Notes: generated by a model not told the origin, from the letters alone. DNA of 64,000 nucleotides from Pseudomonadota bacterium (GCA_018261735.1 JAGTRM010000012.1:25149-89148); one strand, 5' to 3'; shown: positions 27,410 through 36,735, counted from the stretch's first letter. Numbers and translations: made by a program.

Positions 27410-28417
27410 ATGCACTACCGTCGTCTTGGCAACAGCAACCTGCAGGTGTCCGCGCTTTGTCTGGGCACGATGATGTTCGGCGATCAGACCGATGCCGCCG
27501 AGGCCGCGCGCATCGTGGCATCGGCACGCGAGCACGGCGTCAATTTCATCGATACCGCCGATGTCTACAGCAAGGGGGCTTCCGAGGAAATGCTCGGGCG
27601 GCTGCTGGCCGGGCAGCGCCATGATTGGGTATTGGCGACCAAGCTCGGCAATGCCATGAGCCCGGCGCCCAACCAATCGCACTATTCGCGCAACTGGATC
27701 ATCCGCGCGACCGAGAACAGCCTGGCAAGGCTCGCCACCGATTACCTCGACATCATCTACCTGCACCGCGACTATGCCGACGAGAATCTGGAAGAAGCAG
27801 TGCAGGCGCTGGGCGATCTGATCCGCGCCGGCAAAATCCGCGCGTTCGGCCTTTCCAATTTTCGCGGCTGGCGCATCGCCGAAATCGTGCGGCGCTGCCG
27901 GCACAACGGCGTGCCGCTGCCGGTCGTGTGCCAACCCTACTACAACCTGCTCAACCGCGGTCCGGAAGTGGAAATCCTGCCGGCCTGCCGCCACTACGGG
28001 CTGGGGGTAGTGCCCTATAGCCCGATTGCGCGCGGCGTGCTGAGCGGGAAATATGCGCCGGGACAACAGCCGGCGCAGGATACGCGTGCCGGGCGCGGCG
28101 ACAAGCGCATGCTGGAAACTGAATTTCGCGAGGAATCGCTGCTGATCGCCGAAAAGCTCAAGCAGCATTGCATGGGGCGCGGCATTGCGCTGGGCCAGTT
28201 TGCCACGGCGTGGGTACTGGCCAATAACGCAGTCAGCAGCGTGATTGCCGGCCCGCGCACGCTGGCGCAAATGGAAGACTATTACGCCGCGACCGAACTG
28301 GTAATTTCGCCCGACGAGGAAGCGCTGGTCGATGCGCTGGTGCATCCGGGCCATGCCTCGACGCCCGGCTACACCGATCCAAGCTACCCGATCCTCGGGC
28401 GCATGCTCAGGCAGTGA
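27410..28417 (+). CDS. Aldo/keto reductase
   Basis: The protein has 335 residues. It starts MHYRRLGNSNLQVSALCLGT, the standard AKR opening. The catalytic tetrad region is present: D and Y in FIDTADVYSKG, K in WVLATKLG and H in DIIYLHRDY. The C-terminal NADPH-binding pattern includes SVIAGPRTLAQMEDY. It reduces aldehydes or ketones with NADPH in the cytoplasm; the substrate cannot be read from sequence. AAAGGAAA before the ATG is a good ribosome site. Its end overlaps the convergent VOC gene by 11 bp. Confidence 0.9.
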   Translation: MHYRRLGNSNLQVSALCLGTMMFGDQTDAAEAARIVASAREHGVNFIDTADVYSKGASEEMLGRLLAGQRHDWVLATKLGNAMSPAPNQSHYSRNWIIRATENSLARLATDYLDIIYLHRDYADENLEEAVQALGDLIRAGKIRAFGLSNFRGWRIAEIVRRCRHNGVPLPVVCQPYYNLLNRGPEVEILPACRHYGLGVVPYSPIARGVLSGKYAPGQQPAQDTRAGRGDKRMLETEFREESLLIAEKLKQHCMGRGIALGQFATAWVLANNAVSSVIAGPRTLAQMEDYYAATELVISPDEEALVDALVHPGHASTPGYTDPSYPILGRMLRQ

Positions 28418-28799
28418 CTTCCAACCGGTTGCCGTCCGGATCGAGCACCACGCTCTCGTAGTAGCCGTCGCCGGTACGGCGCGGGCCATCCAGCACCTCA
28501 TACCCGTCTTGCCGCAGCCGCTGGGTCAGCTCGTCGACCCGCTGGGTCGAGCCCAGCGTGAAAGCCAGGTGCGTCAGCCCCATGCGCTGCGCACCCGGGG
28601 CGTGGCCTTGCGGTGCGAGCGTCGTCGTTTTCATGATTTCCATGCGGGCGCCGCTGCCGAACCCCAGAAAGCGCGATTCGAACTCCTTCGCCGCGTTGAT
28701 ATAGGGATCACCCACCTCGGCATCAAAGTAGGTTCGGTAGAAATCCGCCAGGCGTTCGATATCTTCGGTCCAGAGCGCAATGTGTTCGATTCGGATCAT
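28407..28799 (-). CDS. VOC-superfamily (glyoxalase-like) protein
   Basis: The protein has 130 residues from the ATG at 28799 (MIRIEHIALWTEDIE); an ATG two codons upstream is closer to the AGGAG and less well spaced. The two beta-alpha-beta repeats of the VOC fold and putative metal ligands are visible: H in IEHIALW, H in LTHLAF and E in NRLEVTA. It resembles lactoylglutathione-lyase-like proteins of unknown substrate. It is convergent with and overlaps the aldo/keto reductase gene; both might act on reactive aldehydes, though that link is only positional. Confidence 0.85.
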   Translation of the reverse strand: MIRIEHIALWTEDIERLADFYRTYFDAEVGDPYINAAKEFESRFLGFGSGARMEIMKTTTLAPQGHAPGAQRMGLTHLAFTLGSTQRVDELTQRLRQDGYEVLDGPRRTGDGYYESVVLDPDGNRLEVTA

Positions 28800-28834
28800 C
28801 GGCATTCTCCTGTCAGGCATTGATTGGTCAGCGT

Positions 28835-29197
28835 TTACGGCATAGCGGGCACATCGGGCAAGGGCGGCAAGCCATGCGTGGCGCGCGCCTTGGCGCATTG
28901 CGCCGTCACCCGGCCCTCTGCGGTATAGGGTTCCAGCTCGCGGCAGGGGCTGGGGCGTTGCGCATAAATGCCGCAGAGTGCCCCGGGAATCGCGCCCTGC
29001 AACTGGTCGCAGCGCCGCGATTTGCTGTTGCTGCCCCGCATGCAACGCAGATGCGGGGTCAATTTTTCCGTCAGGTCAACCGGCACCCAGCCGCCCGGCG
29101 CATCGTCGGCCTCGGCCCAGTAGAACGATACCCGGAAAGTGGAACAGCAGGCGCCGCAGGAAAGACAAGCGGAAACGTTCTCCATCTTTTTGCCCAT
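28835..29197 (-). CDS. YkgJ-family cysteine-cluster protein
   Basis: The protein has 120 residues from the ATG at 29197; a start four codons later (29185) is equally possible. It contains ACLSCGACCSTFRV, then CMRG, RRCDQL, LCGIYAQRPSPCRELEP and QCAKARA, the cysteine-cluster pattern of the YkgJ family. The family is thought to bind Zn or Fe-S, but the function is not established. The gene lies 35 bp upstream of the VOC gene on the same strand and may form a unit with it. Confidence 0.85.
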   Translation of the reverse strand: MGKKMENVSACLSCGACCSTFRVSFYWAEADDAPGGWVPVDLTEKLTPHLRCMRGSNSKSRRCDQLQGAIPGALCGIYAQRPSPCRELEPYTAEGRVTAQCAKARATHGLPPLPDVPAMP

Positions 29198-29383
29198 GAC
29201 TTTACGTGAATTATTGAGTGAATCTTGCGCGTTGCCGATTGTAGGGAAAAGCAGCGCCCGGGGAAATTCTCGCATGTCGATACACCAACAATCGGCAAAC
29301 GGCCTGCATTCCGGCTATTGCCACGCATCGTTATATAAGGGTAAACGATAAGCGACTGCGGTTCGCCTTTCCTCTGAAAACCT

Positions 29384-29413
29384 CTTGAAAAGCCTGATCC
29401 TCGCCCCTATTAT
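29384..29413 (+). promoter_or_regulatory. Overlapping heat-shock (sigma-32) and sigma-70 promoters of groES-groEL
   Basis: CTTGAAA (29384-29390) followed after 13 bp by CCCCTAT (29404-29410) fits the RpoH promoter pattern. The same DNA reads TTGAAA, 17 bp, TATTAT (29408-29413) as a sigma-70 promoter. The CIRCE operator begins at the last base, so HrcA can block both. Confidence 0.75.
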
Positions 29414-29439
29414 TAGCACTCGGCGGCCAAGAGTGCTAA
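29413..29439 (+). promoter_or_regulatory. CIRCE operator (HrcA binding site)
   Basis: A perfect inverted repeat TTAGCACTC (29413-29421), 9 bp, GAGTGCTAA (29431-29439) matches the CIRCE consensus exactly. It lies at the transcription start region of groES, so HrcA repression of the chaperonin operon is expected. Confidence 0.97.
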
Positions 29440-29511
29440 CAGCAATTTCAAATAATGAAATCCTTGCTGTCTGTGCCGGCCCAGCATTTCTTTCACAGGA
29501 GAATAAACACC

Positions 29512-29802
29512 ATGAAAATCCGTCCGTTGCACGACCGCGTCGTGATCAAGCGCGTTGAAGCTGAAGAAAAAACCGCCTCCGGTATCGTTCTGCCGGGTGC
29601 CGCTGCTGAAAAGCCGGACATGGGCGAAGTGGTTTCCGTCGGCACCGGCAAGCTGCTGGACGATGGTTCCGTACGCGCGCTGCAACTGAAAGTTGGCGAC
29701 AAGGTAATCTTCGGCAAGTACAGCGGCCAGACCGTGAAGGTGGATGGGCAAGAACTGCTCGTGATGCGCGAAGAAGACATCTTCGGCGTGATCGAGGCTT
29801 AA
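29512..29802 (+). CDS. groES: Co-chaperonin GroES
   Basis: The protein has 96 residues from the ATG at 29512 ([20 protein letters not shown]). The mobile loop ([17 protein letters not shown]) and the C-terminal [12 protein letters not shown] are intact. It forms the heptameric lid of GroEL. CAGGAGAATAAACACC before the ATG is a good ribosome site. It is controlled by the CIRCE operator upstream and followed by groEL after 66 bp. Confidence 0.97.
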   Translation: MKIRPLHDRVVIKRVEAEEKTASGIVLPGAAAEKPDMGEVVSVGTGKLLDDGSVRALQLKVGDKVIFGKYSGQTVKVDGQELLVMREEDIFGVIEA

Positions 29803-31512
<1,710 letters not shown>

Positions 31513-31536
31513 TTGCTGCTTTAGCGACTGTTGTAC

Positions 31537-31571
31537 AAAAACGCCGTATCCGTGAGGATGCGGCGTTTTTT
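31537..31571 (+). terminator. Rho-independent terminator of groES-groEL
   Basis: AAAAACGCCG and CGGCGTTTTT form a perfect outer stem, with an inner ATCC/GGAT stem and GTGA loop, followed by a T-run. Confidence 0.93.
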
Positions 31572-31604
31572 ACGCCCAATACACCAGGTTCTGTCGATGC
31601 CAGA

Positions 31605-32003
31605 TCAGGGATTGGCCGAGAACGAATTCCCCACCGCCCACCACCGGCCGTCTTCCTTCACCAGGAAATACATCTCACGCCCTTGCGGATGCGAGGTCAC
31701 GCCATTTTTCGCCACTTCCATGTCGAAGTAATAGCTGACCACGGCCGCATCGCCGAACACCTCGACCTTTGGCTCCTGCGAGCGGAAGGCCCTGATTTCG
31801 AAGTTGTTGGCATACCAGCTCCAGCCGGCGATGCATGCCGCGCCGCCTTCGACGCGCTCGCGCGCGACCGGAGTAACCGCAATCATGCGCGGATGAAAAA
31901 AATCAGCCAAGCCGGCCGGGTCGCCCTGCGTCCAGCAGGCGTTCATCGCCTCTACCGTAGCCCAGACTTCCTGCTGGGACACATCCATGGTTTGCTGCTC
32001 CAT
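31605..32003 (-). CDS. SnoaL/NTF2-like domain protein
   Basis: The protein has 132 residues from the ATG at 32003, preceded by AGGAGGAG. It has the NTF2-like cone fold pattern: ATVEAMNACWTQGD, DFFHPRMIAVTP, VVSYYFDMEV and a C-terminal W-rich strand with GRWWAVGNSFS. Such small proteins act as ketosteroid-isomerase-like enzymes or carry unknown ligands, so no reaction can be assigned. A terminator of the upstream NMO gene separates the two minus-strand genes. Confidence 0.8.
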   Translation of the reverse strand: MEQQTMDVSQQEVWATVEAMNACWTQGDPAGLADFFHPRMIAVTPVARERVEGGAACIAGWSWYANNFEIRAFRSQEPKVEVFGDAAVVSYYFDMEVAKNGVTSHPQGREMYFLVKEDGRWWAVGNSFSANP

Positions 32004-32063
32004 GCCTGACTCCTCCTGTAAAAGATCCCTATGATCTCGCCATGAGCGCAAAAAATCCAAACA

Positions 32064-32093
32064 AAAACGCCGCCTTTTCAAGGGCGGCGTTTT
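32064..32093 (-). terminator. Terminator of the nitronate monooxygenase gene
   Basis: AAAACGCCGCC / GGCGGCGTTTT forms an 11-bp stem with a T-rich stretch on the minus strand after the stem. It starts 17 bp after the stop codon of the minus-strand gene. Confidence 0.88.
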
Positions 32094-32109
32094 GCACAAA
32101 CTCGGTCGA

Positions 32110-33279
32110 TCAGGCTGTTTGCAGATCGTCCGGCTTGTGCCCGGTCAGCATGTAATCCATCAGCTCGCGCGCGCTGCGGATCGCTTCGCCGAACGGCAGC
32201 GGTTCGGTGCCGCGGAAGAACAGGCCCTTGCCCACTTCGCCGCGCATCGCGGAAGACAGCTTCATGTCGATGCAGAACTGGCCGACCTTGGACAGCCCAT
32301 CGCGCAGGCCGCATACCGACAGGCAGTTCAGCCCCTGCGTGCAGCGGGCGATATCGGCCTTGGCATTGGCTTGCAGCTTTTCCAGCCGCGCGAGGTAAGT
32401 CTTGAGCCACGGCGTCAGCACCGCGCGCGCCGGCAGGCCGGCCACGCTCATGAATTCGACGATATCCTCGCGCCGTGCACGGGCCAGCACATCCTTGAAA
32501 CTTTGATGCGCATCGCTTTCGTGCGTCACGGCAAAGGCCGTGCCCAGTTGCACCGCCGACGCGCCGCTGCCGAGGTAGTGCTTGACCTTCTCGAAGCTGT
32601 TGATGCCACCCGCCACGATCAGCGGCACCTTGTCGGCAATGTGCAGTTCTTCGAACAGTGCCCGCGCTTCGGCCAGCACACGGTCGAAATTGAACTTGGG
32701 ATCGTTCAGCGCCTCGATGCTCGCCGCGCCCAGATGGCCACCAGCATGGTTCGGGTGTTCGATCACGATCGCATCGGGCAGACAACCCTTTTTCATCCAG
32801 CGCTTGAGCACCACGTTGATGCCGCGGCTGTCGGAAAGGATCGGGATCAGCGCCACATGCGGGTAGGCGGCGGTCATTTCCGGCAGATCGAGCGGCAACC
32901 CCGCGCCCATCACGATGGCATCGGCGCCGGATTCGCACGCCTGTTGCACCATCTTCGCGTGGGCGCCGACCGCCTTCATCACGTTGACCGCCACCAAACC
33001 ATTGCCTGCCGAGTTTTCCTTGGCCAGCCGGATCTCGCGATCGAGCGCCACGCAGTTCAATTCGTCCAGTTCATCTTGCGAGCGCGTCTGTTTGCTGGCT
33101 TCGACTAGATCGGCATGGTGATGGCGCAAGTCCACGCTGGCGATCGTGCCGATTCCGCCCTCTTTCGCCACGGCGCCAGCCAGGCGGTGCGCCGAAACGC
33201 CCACGCCCATGCCGCCCTGTACGATCGGCAACAGCGCTTTGCCGCGAATGGTCAATGGAGCGAAATCGTGGTTGATCAT
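32110..33279 (-). CDS. Nitronate monooxygenase (NMO / 2-nitropropane dioxygenase family)
   Basis: The protein has 389 residues. An FMN-dependent TIM barrel is evident: PIVQGGMGVGVSAHRLAGAV, GAGLPLDLPE, PLIVAGGINSFEKV and GASAVQLGTAFAVTHES. NMOs oxidise alkyl nitronates such as propionate 3-nitronate with O2. The C-terminal extension of about 80 residues has a CTQGLNCLSVCGL cysteine cluster that is found in one NMO subgroup. AGGAAAAAC before the ATG is a good ribosome site. It stands alone between the nrd operon and a terminator. Confidence 0.85.
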   Translation of the reverse strand: MINHDFAPLTIRGKALLPIVQGGMGVGVSAHRLAGAVAKEGGIGTIASVDLRHHHADLVEASKQTRSQDELDELNCVALDREIRLAKENSAGNGLVAVNVMKAVGAHAKMVQQACESGADAIVMGAGLPLDLPEMTAAYPHVALIPILSDSRGINVVLKRWMKKGCLPDAIVIEHPNHAGGHLGAASIEALNDPKFNFDRVLAEARALFEELHIADKVPLIVAGGINSFEKVKHYLGSGASAVQLGTAFAVTHESDAHQSFKDVLARARREDIVEFMSVAGLPARAVLTPWLKTYLARLEKLQANAKADIARCTQGLNCLSVCGLRDGLSKVGQFCIDMKLSSAMRGEVGKGLFFRGTEPLPFGEAIRSARELMDYMLTGHKPDDLQTA

Positions 33280-33387
33280 GTTTTTCCTGAATGGGGCTAT
33301 CGCCCTGCGGCAGATGCGGGTATTTACAAAGTGGGCGGAGCTTACAACAGGATGATCGACTTGTCTCGCCCGCCCGGCACAAAAGCC

Positions 33388-34152
33388 TCAGGACTGGCGC
33401 ATGGTGAAATTCGGGAAGGCATTGCGCAGCGCATCCAGCGTGGCCGCCGCGGGATAACCCGGCGAGAAGGGGGCAGCCAGCAACTCGGCATCGCTGCAGC
33501 CATGAGGGCGGAATTTCTGCACCGCGTAATGCGCAACGCCGGCAGCGGCCAATACTTTGCCAATTGCCAGCAGATCGGCATCGGAAAGCAATGCCGGGTG
33601 TGCCGTGGTGCGGCATTCGAAACCCACGCCACTTTCGATCACCAGCTTCAACGACTGGCGCGCGGCATCGCCACTGCCCTTGGTGCGGGTAATGCGCGGG
33701 TAATCGGCAAACGGCGCCTTGACATCGAAACCGACCCAGTCGACCAGTTTCAGGCATTCGTGCAGGCGGTTCGGGTAACCGCCGCCGGTATGCAGCGCTA
33801 CGCCGAAGCCCTGCGCCTTCACCTGCGCCAGCATTTCCGGCAGGCGCGGCTCGGCCAGCGGCTCACCGCCACAGATCACCACGCCGTCGAGCAGGCCACG
33901 CCGCGTTTCCAGCCAGGCCAGCACGTCGGCCCAGGCCGGATCGCCCGCCGCCTTGCTGCGCGTTTGCAGATGCGGGTTGTGGCAGTAATGGCAGCGCCAC
34001 GGGCAGCCGGAGATGAACACCACGCAAGCGAGCTTGCCGGGCCAATCGCAACTGGAAAAGGGCACAAAGCCCCCGAGTTTGGGAACGCGGGGGCCTTCAT
34101 GCAGATCGGGCCGTTCGTCAACAGCGACCACGGGTACGTTTATTTGCTGCAT
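33388..34152 (-). CDS. nrdG: Anaerobic ribonucleoside-triphosphate reductase activating protein (radical SAM)
   Basis: The protein has 254 residues. The radical-SAM motif is CPWRCHYC (CxxxCxxC), preceded by FVPFSSCDWPGKLACVVF as in pyruvate-formate-lyase and NrdG activases. GGEPLAEP follows (SAM-binding GGE). It generates the glycyl radical on NrdD under anaerobic conditions. Its ATG overlaps the end of the short glycyl-radical ORF by 13 bp, so the activase is translationally coupled to the very domain it acts on. It is longer than E. coli NrdG (154 aa), as in the class common in betaproteobacteria and pseudomonads. Confidence 0.92.
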   Translation of the reverse strand: MQQINVPVVAVDERPDLHEGPRVPKLGGFVPFSSCDWPGKLACVVFISGCPWRCHYCHNPHLQTRSKAAGDPAWADVLAWLETRRGLLDGVVICGGEPLAEPRLPEMLAQVKAQGFGVALHTGGGYPNRLHECLKLVDWVGFDVKAPFADYPRITRTKGSGDAARQSLKLVIESGVGFECRTTAHPALLSDADLLAIGKVLAAAGVAHYAVQKFRPHGCSDAELLAAPFSPGYPAAATLDALRNAFPNFTMRQS

Positions 34153-34328
34153 GCTTCAACAAAGAACTTGCGTTCGCGGAACTCGGATTGCTTGCCGATG
34201 TTGAACGCGGAAACCGGGCGGTGGTAGCCCATCACACGGGTCCACACTTCGCAGCGGGTGCGCTCTTCGTCTTTCAAAACAGGCTGGGTTGCGGTCTGGA
34301 TTTTGTCTTGCACGGAAAGATCGGTCAT
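34140..34328 (-). CDS. Separate glycyl-radical domain of anaerobic ribonucleotide reductase (split NrdD)
   Basis: The protein has 62 residues and starts MTDLSVQDKIQ. Its core WTRVMGYHRPVSAFNIGKQ followed by EFRERKFF is the C-terminal glycyl-radical segment of NrdD. The radical glycine is expected in RVMGY (E. coli NrdD has a CGYLG at the same place). GGAGAAACTAAA before the ATG is a good ribosome site. The upstream nrdD body ends just after its zinc site and lacks this segment, and the two are in different frames with a 14-bp hairpin between. It should therefore be an essential small subunit rather than a spare part. It is coupled to nrdG by overlap. Confidence 0.88.
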   Translation of the reverse strand: MTDLSVQDKIQTATQPVLKDEERTRCEVWTRVMGYHRPVSAFNIGKQSEFRERKFFVEACSK

Positions 34329-34360
34329 TTTAGTTTCTCCAGTTGTTTTCACTTGGCATG

Positions 34361-34394
34361 ACAATCCGGGCGGAAGCGCATCCGCCCGGATTGT
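34361..34394 (-). repeat. Perfect 14-bp hairpin between nrdD body and glycyl-radical ORF
   Basis: ACAATCCGGGCGGA (34361-34374) and TCCGCCCGGATTGT (34381-34394) pair perfectly around a 6-nt loop. It lies 4 bp after the nrdD stop and about 32 bp before the next start on the minus strand. No T-run follows, so it is more likely an mRNA-stabilising or attenuating element that sets the ratio of the two NrdD parts. Confidence 0.85.
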
Positions 34395-34398
34395 TGCA

Positions 34399-36402
34399 TC
34401 AGTTGCAGCAGGATTCCGGCCGCTGCTTCTTGGCCAGCAGTTCCTCGTCGCACTTCGGGCAGAACTCGTGGTGGCCCGAGAGATAGCCATGCTTCGGGCA
34501 GATCGAGAACGTCGGCGAAATCGTGATGTACGGCAGGCGGAATTTCTCCAGCGAGCGGCGCACCAGCAGCTTGCAGGCCGCCGCACTCGATATCGCTTCG
34601 GTCATGTACAGATGCTGCACGGTGCCGCCAGTGTACTTGCGCTGCAGTTCTTCCTGCATCGCCAGCACCTCGAACGGATCATCGCTGAAGCCGACCGGCA
34701 GTTGCGACGAGTTGGTGTAGTACGGCGCATCCTGCGTGCCGGCCTGCAGAATCGTCGGGTAGCGCTTCTTGTCTTCCTTGGCGAAGCGGTAGGTCGTGCC
34801 TTCGGCCGGCGTGGCTTCCAGGTTGTACAGGTGGCCGGTTTCTTCCTGGAACTCGGTCATCTTGGCGCGGATGTGATCCAGGAGCTTCACGGCAAACGCG
34901 TGGCCTTCGGGCGCGGTGATGTCGTAGGCGTCATTGGTGAAGTTGCGGATCATCTCGTTCACGCCGTTGATGCCGATCGTGGAGAAGTGGTTGCGCAGCG
35001 TGCCCAGATATCGCTTGGTATACGGATACAGGCCGGAGTTGATCAGACGCTCGACGATCTTGCGCTTGATTTCCAGCGATTGCTTGGCCAGATCGAGCAG
35101 CTCGTCGACGCGGGCGAATACGCCGGCTTCGTTGCCCTTGAATTCATGGCCGATGCGCGCGCAGTTGATCGTGACCACGCCGAGCGAACCGGTCTGCTCG
35201 GCCGAGCCGAACAGGCCGTTGCCGCGCTTCAGCAGTTCGCGCAGATCGAGCTGCAGGCGGCAGCACATCGAGCGCACCATCTGCGGTTCCAGATCGGAGT
35301 TCAGGAAGTTCTGGAAGTAGGGCAGGCCGTACTTCGCGGTCATTTCAAACAACAGATCGGTGTTCGGGTGATCCCACGGGAAATCGTTGGTGATGTTGTA
35401 GGTCGGGATCGGGAAGGTGAACACGCGGCCCCGGGCATCGCCTTCCATCATCACTTCGATATAGGCCTTGTTGATCATGTCCATCTCGGCCTGCAAGTCA
35501 CCGTAGGTGAACGGCATTTCCTCGCCGCCAACATACGGAATCTGTTCTCGCAGGTCTTCCGGGCAGATCCAGTCGAAGGTCAGGTTGGTGAACGGCGTCT
35601 GCGTGCCCCAGCGGCTGGGCACGTTCAGGTTGTAGATCAGCTCCTGGATAAACTGCTTCACCTGACGGAACTGCAGCTTGTCGGTGCGGATGAACGGCGC
35701 CATGTAGGTATCGAACGAACTGAACGCCTGCGCGCCGGCCCATTCGTTCTGCAGCGTGCCGAGGAAGTTGACGATCTGGCCGATCGCGGCGGAGAAATGC
35801 TTCGGCGGTTTGGCTTCGACCTTGCCCGGCACGCCGTTGAAACCTTCGTGCAACAGGCGGCGCAGCGACCAGCCGGCGCAATAGCCGGAGAGCATGTCCA
35901 GATCGTGGATGTGCACGGCGCCGGAGCGGTGGGCGTTGCCGACTTCAGGCGGGTAGACATGGTTCAGCCAGTAGTTGGCGATCACCTTGCCCGAGGTATT
36001 CAGGATCATGCCGCCCAAGCTCCAGCCCTGGTTGGCATTGGCGTTCACGCGCCAATCGGATTGATCGAGGTATTCGTTGATGCTGGATTCAACATCCACC
36101 ACGGTGCGGACATCGTTGCGCAGGCGGGTGTGCTGGCTACGGTAGGCAATATAGGCGCGCGCGGTCTTGATATAGTGCAGCCCGAGCAGGGTTTCTTCGA
36201 CCAGATCCTGGATGGTTTCAATCGCCGGGGTAATGTCTTGCGGCAATTGCTCAACCACCAGCAGCGCCAGGCGCTCGGCCTTGACCGCATCGAATTCGCC
36301 GGTCACTGCACCCGCCTTGACCAGGGCGGCAGCGATCTTCTTGATATCGAAGGGAACAACACGACCGTCGCGCTTCAAAATATATTGCGGGTGTCCGTTC
36401 AT
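34399..36402 (-). CDS. nrdD: Anaerobic ribonucleoside-triphosphate reductase, main body (lacks glycyl-radical segment)
   Basis: The protein has 667 residues from the ATG at 36402 (MNGHPQYILKRDGR), with GAGGAG 5 bp before it; a GTG two codons upstream is possible. It has an N-terminal ATP-cone (about 1-95), then the ten-stranded barrel with the active-site MCCRLQLDLREL and NCARIGHEFKGNEAG. The C-terminal zinc site is ICPKHGYLSGHHEFCPKC. It ends KKQRPESCCN without the RVxGY glycyl-radical motif, which is supplied by the next gene. It reduces ribonucleoside triphosphates to dNTPs in anaerobic growth. NrdR boxes lie upstream. Confidence 0.92.
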   Translation of the reverse strand: MNGHPQYILKRDGRVVPFDIKKIAAALVKAGAVTGEFDAVKAERLALLVVEQLPQDITPAIETIQDLVEETLLGLHYIKTARAYIAYRSQHTRLRNDVRTVVDVESSINEYLDQSDWRVNANANQGWSLGGMILNTSGKVIANYWLNHVYPPEVGNAHRSGAVHIHDLDMLSGYCAGWSLRRLLHEGFNGVPGKVEAKPPKHFSAAIGQIVNFLGTLQNEWAGAQAFSSFDTYMAPFIRTDKLQFRQVKQFIQELIYNLNVPSRWGTQTPFTNLTFDWICPEDLREQIPYVGGEEMPFTYGDLQAEMDMINKAYIEVMMEGDARGRVFTFPIPTYNITNDFPWDHPNTDLLFEMTAKYGLPYFQNFLNSDLEPQMVRSMCCRLQLDLRELLKRGNGLFGSAEQTGSLGVVTINCARIGHEFKGNEAGVFARVDELLDLAKQSLEIKRKIVERLINSGLYPYTKRYLGTLRNHFSTIGINGVNEMIRNFTNDAYDITAPEGHAFAVKLLDHIRAKMTEFQEETGHLYNLEATPAEGTTYRFAKEDKKRYPTILQAGTQDAPYYTNSSQLPVGFSDDPFEVLAMQEELQRKYTGGTVQHLYMTEAISSAAACKLLVRRSLEKFRLPYITISPTFSICPKHGYLSGHHEFCPKCDEELLAKKQRPESCCN

Positions 36403-36434
36403 CTCCACTCCTCGATCTGATCATATTTTCGGAA

Positions 36435-36450
36435 ACACAATATATTGTGT
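36435..36450 (-). promoter_or_regulatory. NrdR box 1 (perfect)
   Basis: ACACAATATATTGTGT is a perfect 16-bp palindrome that matches the NrdR consensus (ACAC-W-ATATAT-W-GTGT type). It lies 33 bp upstream of the nrdD start, where it would overlap the promoter. NrdR, the ATP/dATP-responsive repressor of ribonucleotide reductase genes, should bind here. Confidence 0.9.
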
Positions 36451-36466
36451 CTTAGCACATAACGCG

Positions 36467-36482
36467 GCACCAAATAATGCGC
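36467..36482 (-). promoter_or_regulatory. Probable NrdR box 2 (degenerate)
   Basis: GCACCAAATAATGCGC matches box 1 at 10 of 16 positions, and its centre is 32 bp from that of box 1. NrdR boxes usually occur as pairs about three helical turns apart, which is the main reason to call this weak copy. Confidence 0.5.
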
Positions 36483-36532
36483 ATTTGATACCAGTCAATT
36501 CCTGACTCCCGGCCTTCCAAACTGTTCCCAGC

Positions 36533-36553
36533 TTATCCCCAAAGTTATCGACA
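36533..36553 (+). promoter_or_regulatory. Two DnaA-box-like 9-mers in tandem
   Basis: TTATCCCCA (36533-36541) and TTATCGACA (36545-36553) each differ from TTATCCACA at one position and lie 12 bp apart in the same direction. In E. coli, DnaA controls nrdAB. A similar link to anaerobic nrd genes here is only a hypothesis, since single boxes arise by chance. Confidence 0.35.
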
Positions 36554-36735
36554 GGGCCGCGCGACGCAGGCTTGGCGCGGCGCCGCATTCAGCGCCAGCC
36601 GCCAAGAAAACAGGCAAATTGGGATCTTTTCCGATTCTCTTTGGCTTACCTGACGGCATGCCATAAAGACGACAAATTTGATGCTCCCGGTCTAAACTGA
36701 GGCATGGGCAACCGAGGGGGCAGAGGGTGCGCAAC

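Larger units (their letters stand above)
36409..36735 (-). other. Intergenic control region between nrdD and the HD-GYP regulator gene
   Basis: These 327 bp between the divergent genes hold a perfect NrdR box at 36435-36450, a weaker second box at 36467-36482, and two DnaA-box-like 9-mers at 36533-36553. The right part (36560-36735) has no recognisable site except a possible GAGGG ribosome site for the HD-GYP gene. Confidence 0.6.

Noticed and set aside
34329..34401. Frameshift or sequencing error joining the nrdD body to the glycyl-radical ORF
   Set aside because: The parts are separated by a stop, a 14-bp hairpin and a good ribosome site, far more than a single-base error could create.
34258..36420. 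A 720-codon open frame on the plus strand opposite nrdD
   Set aside because: It mirrors nrdD codon by codon, has no family resemblance and no ribosome site. High-GC genes often leave the antisense strand open.
36403..36735. FNR box for the anaerobic nrd operon
   Set aside because: No TTGAT-N4-ATCAA-like palindrome was found in the region.
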